Notes under the pieces: generated by a model | What the model saw: the letters and a program-made list of their open reading frames with translations, nothing else | Database searches by the model: none | What the model was told of the DNA's origin: nothing | Assembly: GCF_014645535.1 (NCBI RefSeq) | Contig: NZ_BMLX01000007.1 | Location: 1 to 64,000 of the forward strand | From: Silvimonas iriomotensis | GTDB taxonomy: Bacteria > Pseudomonadota > Gammaproteobacteria > Burkholderiales > Chitinibacteraceae | DNA length: 64,000 nt | Reading direction: 5' to 3' | Shown here: positions 60,455 to 64,000 of the stretch, in pieces | How positions within the stretch are numbered: position 1 is the stretch's first letter | Layout: each line of letters opens with the position of its first letter | Position numbers and translations under genes: made by a program

Positions 60455-61414
60455 TTACAACCAGCCTTTTCGCTTGAAGAACCAATAAGGTGCAATCCCG
60501 GACATCACCATCAGCACCAGCGCGAACGGGTAGCCCAGATGCCAGCGTAATTCCGGCATGTCGCCAAAATTCATGCCGTAGATGCTGGCAATCACGGTTG
60601 GCGGCAGGAACACCACGGCGGCAATCGAAAAGATCTTGATGATCTTGTTCTGCTGCAAATTGATCAAGCCCATCACCGCGTCCATCAGGAAGTTGATCTT
60701 GTCGAACAAAAACGCAGTGTGGCTGTTCAACGATTCCAGATCACGCAGTACCTCACGCAGGTCTTTTTCCTGGTTCTTTTGCAACACGCGACAACGCAGC
60801 AAGAAAGACAGCGAGCGGCGCGTATCCATCAGATCCAGCCGTACCTTGCCGTTCAAGTCTTCCTGCGCGGCAATGTCGGCAACCGTGTCGGCCATGGCCG
60901 AGTCGGTCATTTCGGCATTGCGGTCCAGCACGCGGCGGCTGACTTTATCCAGATCGGTGTACACGCCTTCAAGCACGTCGGCGGCGTATTCCACCGCCAC
61001 ATCGTAAATGGACAGGAGAACGTCCTCGGCAGTTCGCACAAAATCGACCTGCATGCGGGCGCGCATGCGAAACAGCCGGAAAGCCGCCAGTTCTTCAGTA
61101 CGGATCGACAGCAGGCGTCCTTCGTTCAAAAGAAAGGACACGGTGACGACTTCGCCGCTGTCATGATGCTGATGCAGGAAAAACGAATTGAGGTGAATCC
61201 CCGCCTCATCGACAAAACAGCGTGCCGAATCCTCGATGTCTTCCATCTCTTCGTCATCAAGTTTGAGGTGAAACACCTCTCGCAGCAGGGCGCGTTCGTG
61301 CTCGTTCGGCTCAACTGAATCAATCCAGACCACATCAGGGCGGATCAGGTCTTCGGCCGACTCAACGGGCACCGGCCGCAGCCGTTTGTCTACAAAACCA
61401 TAAGCGGTCAGCAT
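60455..61414 (-). CDS. corA: Magnesium/cobalt transporter CorA
   Basis: 319 residues from the ATG at 61414, which has AGGA at seven bases. An upstream ATG at 61444 overlaps the likely -10 TATAAT. Acidic N-terminal cytoplasmic domain, long helix, and two C-terminal transmembrane helices with the pore motif YGMNF between them. Ends in a basic KRKGWL tail. Confidence 0.96.
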   Translation of the reverse strand: MLTAYGFVDKRLRPVPVESAEDLIRPDVVWIDSVEPNEHERALLREVFHLKLDDEEMEDIEDSARCFVDEAGIHLNSFFLHQHHDSGEVVTVSFLLNEGRLLSIRTEELAAFRLFRMRARMQVDFVRTAEDVLLSIYDVAVEYAADVLEGVYTDLDKVSRRVLDRNAEMTDSAMADTVADIAAQEDLNGKVRLDLMDTRRSLSFLLRCRVLQKNQEKDLREVLRDLESLNSHTAFLFDKINFLMDAVMGLINLQQNKIIKIFSIAAVVFLPPTVIASIYGMNFGDMPELRWHLGYPFALVLMVMSGIAPYWFFKRKGWL

Positions 61415-61442
61415 GGGATCGTCCTGCAAGGTTACCGCGCGC

Positions 61443-61448
61443 ATTATA
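61443..61448 (-). promoter_or_regulatory. Possible -10 box of corA
   Basis: Perfect TATAAT on the minus strand, 28 bases before the chosen corA start; no good -35 at 16-18 bases. Confidence 0.35.
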
Positions 61449-61506
61449 AGAGAACCCTGCGCCGCGCGCCTGGCTGGCCGCCTTGTAAATGCTCTACACT
61501 CTGTAG

Positions 61507-62316
61507 ATGCCCACGTACCAAGAACTGGCCCGCGACAGCGGCCTTGACCGCCCCGATATCCACGCCCTGTTTCATCATCTGGGCGGATACAACCGTGCCT
61601 TCCTGATCACCCATGGTGATGAAGCCGCCGACCCCGCATTTGCCGAACGCTTTACCGCGCTGGCCGCGCGCCGCCGCGCTGGCGAACCGGTCGCCTATTT
61701 GCTGGGCGAGAAAGAGTTCTACAGCCTCACCTTCCAGGTCGGCCCGGGTGTGCTGATCCCGCGGCCGGAAACCGAATTGCTGGTGGATCTGGCGCTGGAA
61801 CGCCTGCCGCAGGGCGGTGCGCTGGTTGATCTGGGCACCGGCAGCGGCATTATCGCCCTCACCATTGCCCATGAACGGCCGGACGCAACGGTGACCGCGC
61901 TGGATGTCTCTGCTGCCGCGCTTGAGATCGCCCGCGCCAATGCCAGTCGCCTTGCGCCGCAAGTGCGCGTGCTGCAAAGCGACTGGTACAGCGCACTGGG
62001 CCATGAACAATTTGCGGTGATTGTCTCCAACCCCCCTTATATCGAGCAGGATGATCCCCATCTGCAACAGGGCGATCTGCGGTTCGAGCCCCGCTCGGCC
62101 CTGACCGATGAGGCCGACGGGCTGGTGCATATCCGCAGCATCATCAACGGTGCCCGCCCGCGTTTGCTGGCGGGCGGCTGGCTGCTGTTTGAACACGGGT
62201 TTGATCAAGGCCTGGCCGCCCGTGACCTGCTGGAAGCGGCGGGTTTTGACCAGGTGCAGACCTGGCAGGATATCGCCGGCATGGACCGGGTCAGTGGCGG
62301 GCTTGCCCTGGCTTGA
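61507..62316 (+). CDS. prmC: Release factor glutamine methyltransferase PrmC
   Basis: 269 residues. Helical N-terminal domain, then PVAYLLGEKEFYSLTF and PGVLIPRPETELLVD, SAM motif LVDLGTGSGIIALT and catalytic VSNPPYI. Methylates the Gln of the GGQ motif in RF1/RF2. Divergent from corA. Confidence 0.97.
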   Translation: MPTYQELARDSGLDRPDIHALFHHLGGYNRAFLITHGDEAADPAFAERFTALAARRRAGEPVAYLLGEKEFYSLTFQVGPGVLIPRPETELLVDLALERLPQGGALVDLGTGSGIIALTIAHERPDATVTALDVSAAALEIARANASRLAPQVRVLQSDWYSALGHEQFAVIVSNPPYIEQDDPHLQQGDLRFEPRSALTDEADGLVHIRSIINGARPRLLAGGWLLFEHGFDQGLAARDLLEAAGFDQVQTWQDIAGMDRVSGGLALA

Positions 62317-62401
62317 CCGGAAAGCGTAAAATACCCGAGTAAATTAATCAGTTAAGGGCGCTGCCATCATCGCGGTGCCGCAACATACAGCGAGTTACCC
62401 T

Positions 62402-62710
62402 ATGAGCATTCAGGAATCCATCCGTCAGACCGTCACCGAAAACCAGGTCGTGCTGTTCATGAAAGGCACGCCGACTTTCCCGCAGTGCGGCTTCTCTTCC
62501 GCTGCGGTCAGTATTCTGAAGTCCTGTGGCGCTGATTTTGTGGCCGTGAACGTGCTGGCCGATAACGATGTACGCCAGGGCATCAAGGAATACTCCAACT
62601 GGCCGACCATTCCGCAGCTCTACATCAAGGGCGAGTTTGTCGGTGGCTCGGACATCATGCGTGAGCTGTTCAGCTCTGGCGAGCTGCAACAAATGCTGCA
62701 ACAAGGCTGA
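62402..62710 (+). CDS. grxD: Monothiol glutaredoxin GrxD
   Basis: 102 residues from the ATG at 62402. CGFS active site in FPQCGFSSAAV, WPTIPQLYIKGEFVGGSDIM glutathione-binding part. Binds and transfers 2Fe-2S clusters with glutathione, whose synthesis genes lie a few kilobases away. Confidence 0.97.
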   Translation: MSIQESIRQTVTENQVVLFMKGTPTFPQCGFSSAAVSILKSCGADFVAVNVLADNDVRQGIKEYSNWPTIPQLYIKGEFVGGSDIMRELFSSGELQQMLQQG

Positions 62711-62731
62711 TTGCCGGCGTCTGCAGACAAC

Positions 62732-62759
62732 AAAAAACCCCGCCGATGCGGGGTTTTTT
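62732..62759. terminator. Terminator between grxD and the glycine-zipper gene
   Basis: AAAAAACCCCGC (62732-62743), loop CGAT, GCGGGGTTTTTT (62748-62759), perfect 12-bp arms, effective in both directions between converging genes. Confidence 0.93.
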
Positions 62760-62780
62760 GCTGCGTGGCGTCAGTGACGC

Positions 62781-63461
62781 TCAGTGATGCCAGTAACCAC
62801 CACGCCAGCCCCAGCCGCCACCCCAACCCCGGTAATAACCGTAGTTGATCGACAGTGCCGGGTACACCAGCGGCGCAGCAACCACCACCGGTGCAGTCTG
62901 GTACACCACCTGCGGTTGTTGCACCACCACGGTTTGCGGTTGATCCACATAGGTCGTGGTCGTTACCGGCGCAGTCTGCGCGGGCGGTGGCGAACCGCCA
63001 TCCACACCAATGGATACCGGCACCTGGCGGCCCGGATCATAAGCCATGCGCGTGGTATAGCGCTGACCTGCGTATTCATAGGTCACGTCGTAGCCGACGG
63101 TGCGTTGCTGCTGGGTTTGCGTCGTCGCACAACGGTGGACCGTCTGGGTGGACACGCCGGCATTCTGGTTGGCGATATTGTCACCAGCCAGCGCACCCAC
63201 GACGGCACCCGCCGCCGTCGCCGCGACATTGCCGTTGCCCTTGCCCACGGTATTGCCCAGCAAGCCGCCAAAAATACCGCCCAAAAGCGCGCCACCATAC
63301 GTGCGCGGCTGCTGTACCTGGACTTGTTCATCCCAGCATGACTGTTGCGGCACCGACACCTGCTGCACCACCGGCACGGTGCTGATCACGCGACCGTACT
63401 CCGCGGCTTGTGCCAGACCGGCAACCCCGGCAAGACTCATCAGCAGAACGACTTTTTTCAT
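62781..63461 (-). CDS. Glycine-zipper 2TM-domain surface protein
   Basis: 226 residues from the ATG at 63461. Signal peptide (MKKVVLLMSLAGVAGLAQA, cleaved before AEYG). Gly/Ala-rich zipper GGALLGGIFGGLLGNTVGKG and AGAVVGALAGDNIA, as in Rickettsia 17-kDa antigen-like proteins. C-terminal part has repeated Val/Gln/Thr runs and ends in an unusual Gly/Trp/Tyr/Arg-rich tail. No lipobox Cys at the cleavage site. Envelope protein of unknown function. Confidence 0.82.
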   Translation of the reverse strand: MKKVVLLMSLAGVAGLAQAAEYGRVISTVPVVQQVSVPQQSCWDEQVQVQQPRTYGGALLGGIFGGLLGNTVGKGNGNVAATAAGAVVGALAGDNIANQNAGVSTQTVHRCATTQTQQQRTVGYDVTYEYAGQRYTTRMAYDPGRQVPVSIGVDGGSPPPAQTAPVTTTTYVDQPQTVVVQQPQVVYQTAPVVVAAPLVYPALSINYGYYRGWGGGWGWRGGYWHH

Positions 63462-63721
63462 TTTCCCACTCACTTGCAGCACCCGGCTGCGTGTTGTTCC
63501 CGTGCGCTCATGGCGCCGGTATTCCTATTTTGTGCCTGATGCGGTTCTCGCACCAGGGCGTAGCTCACACCCCGAATCTACGCTGTTTACAATGACTTGG
63601 AGCAACAAACACGACGTCCGGTTCGTGCTTTTTCGTATTCTTTACAAATGAAAGCCGGCAGATACAAAACCGCCCCAGCGGTTATCATGCAAACACCATT
63701 GCCAGCCACTTCGGGGTCCGC

Positions 63722-64000
63722 ATGCCTTACTCTCTGGCCAATCAACTGGTCGTTGCCATTTCATCGCGCGCGCTGTTCGATTTCGAATCAGAAAACACGC
63801 TGTTCGAATCCGGTGATGCGACGGCCTACAAGGCGCTCCAGCTCAAACTGCTCGACAAACCGGCGGCGCCGGGCGTGGCCTACGCGCTGGTGCAAAAGCT
63901 GCTGGCCCTGAACGACGGCGACGCGCATCGGGTCGAGGTGGTGATCCTGTCGCGCAATGATCCGGTCAGCGGCTTGCGGGCATTTCGTTCTGCCCAGCAC
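63722..64000 (+). CDS. 5'-nucleotidase, partial (cut by window end)
   Basis: 93 codons, open to the window edge. Begins MPYSLANQLVVAISSRALFD and continues with GVAYALVQKLLALN and VEVVILSRNDPVSGLRAF, the N-terminal pattern of the cytosolic 5'-nucleotidase (NT5C1-like) family in bacteria. The SRALFD segment holds the expected acidic residue of the HAD-like site. Too little remains to judge completeness. Confidence 0.75.
   Translation, partial: MPYSLANQLVVAISSRALFDFESENTLFESGDATAYKALQLKLLDKPAAPGVAYALVQKLLALNDGDAHRVEVVILSRNDPVSGLRAFRSAQH

Overview
The window is about 60% GC by eye and reads as a betaproteobacterial chromosome, most likely from the Neisseriales (Chromobacterium/Silvimonas-like). 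The evidence is the rplU-rpmA-obgE block facing ispB (octaprenyl diphosphate, hence ubiquinone-8) and tRNA-Pro, the glutamate-cysteine ligase type, a PTS reduced to EIIA(Man)-HPr-EI, and the leuS-lptE-holA order. I see no insertion sequence, phage, CRISPR array or integrase. Nearly all bases are accounted for by about 57 genes.

Layout. 0.4-3 kb: a THUMP-type RNA methyltransferase with a long Arg/Asp/Gly-rich tandem-repeat N-terminus, and an MmcQ/YjbR protein. 3-8.6 kb: a four-gene operon built around a short SMC-like ATPase. It resembles MukBEF/MksBEF/Wadjet condensins but has no JetD-type nuclease and has one extra subunit that I do not recognise. 8.6-13.8 kb: a GT14 glycosyltransferase, obgE, rpmA, rplU, ispB, tRNA-Pro and a PAP2 phosphatase. 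14.6-17.3 kb: a Fur-box-flanked ferrous iron uptake locus (P19, cupredoxin, 4Fe-4S membrane protein) in which the FTR1 permease is missing. 17.5-23.3 kb: leuS, lptE, holA, rng.

23.3-47 kb: one long minus-strand surface polysaccharide cluster. Read in the direction of transcription it has rfbBDAC (dTDP-L-rhamnose); a low-GC segment with a polytopic membrane protein, an SMR-like protein, a GT4, a UbiA-type phosphoribosyltransferase and a divergent PAP2 protein (a possible polyprenyl-phosphate-pentose module); manC-manB; the Wzm/Wzt ABC exporter; an FkbM methyltransferase with a coiled coil; a giant glycosyltransferase with a truncated third module; gmd-rmd (GDP-D-rhamnose); two GT4 enzymes; and a WecA/WbpL-type initiating transferase. 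The gene content closely resembles the Pseudomonas aeruginosa A-band/common polysaccharide locus, so an ABC-transporter-dependent D-rhamnan O-antigen with a capped non-reducing end is the main prediction. Two poly-G tracts inside coding regions (G8 in a GT4 gene, G10 in rfbC) could make it phase-variable.

47-64 kb: rhodanese, Pcm-like methyltransferase, TPP riboswitch plus thiC, a second manC-manB pair with its own promoter, a YegP-type protein, the EIIA-HPr-EI operon, gshA-gshB-apbE, corA, prmC, grxD, a glycine-zipper protein and the start of a 5'-nucleotidase gene cut by the window end.
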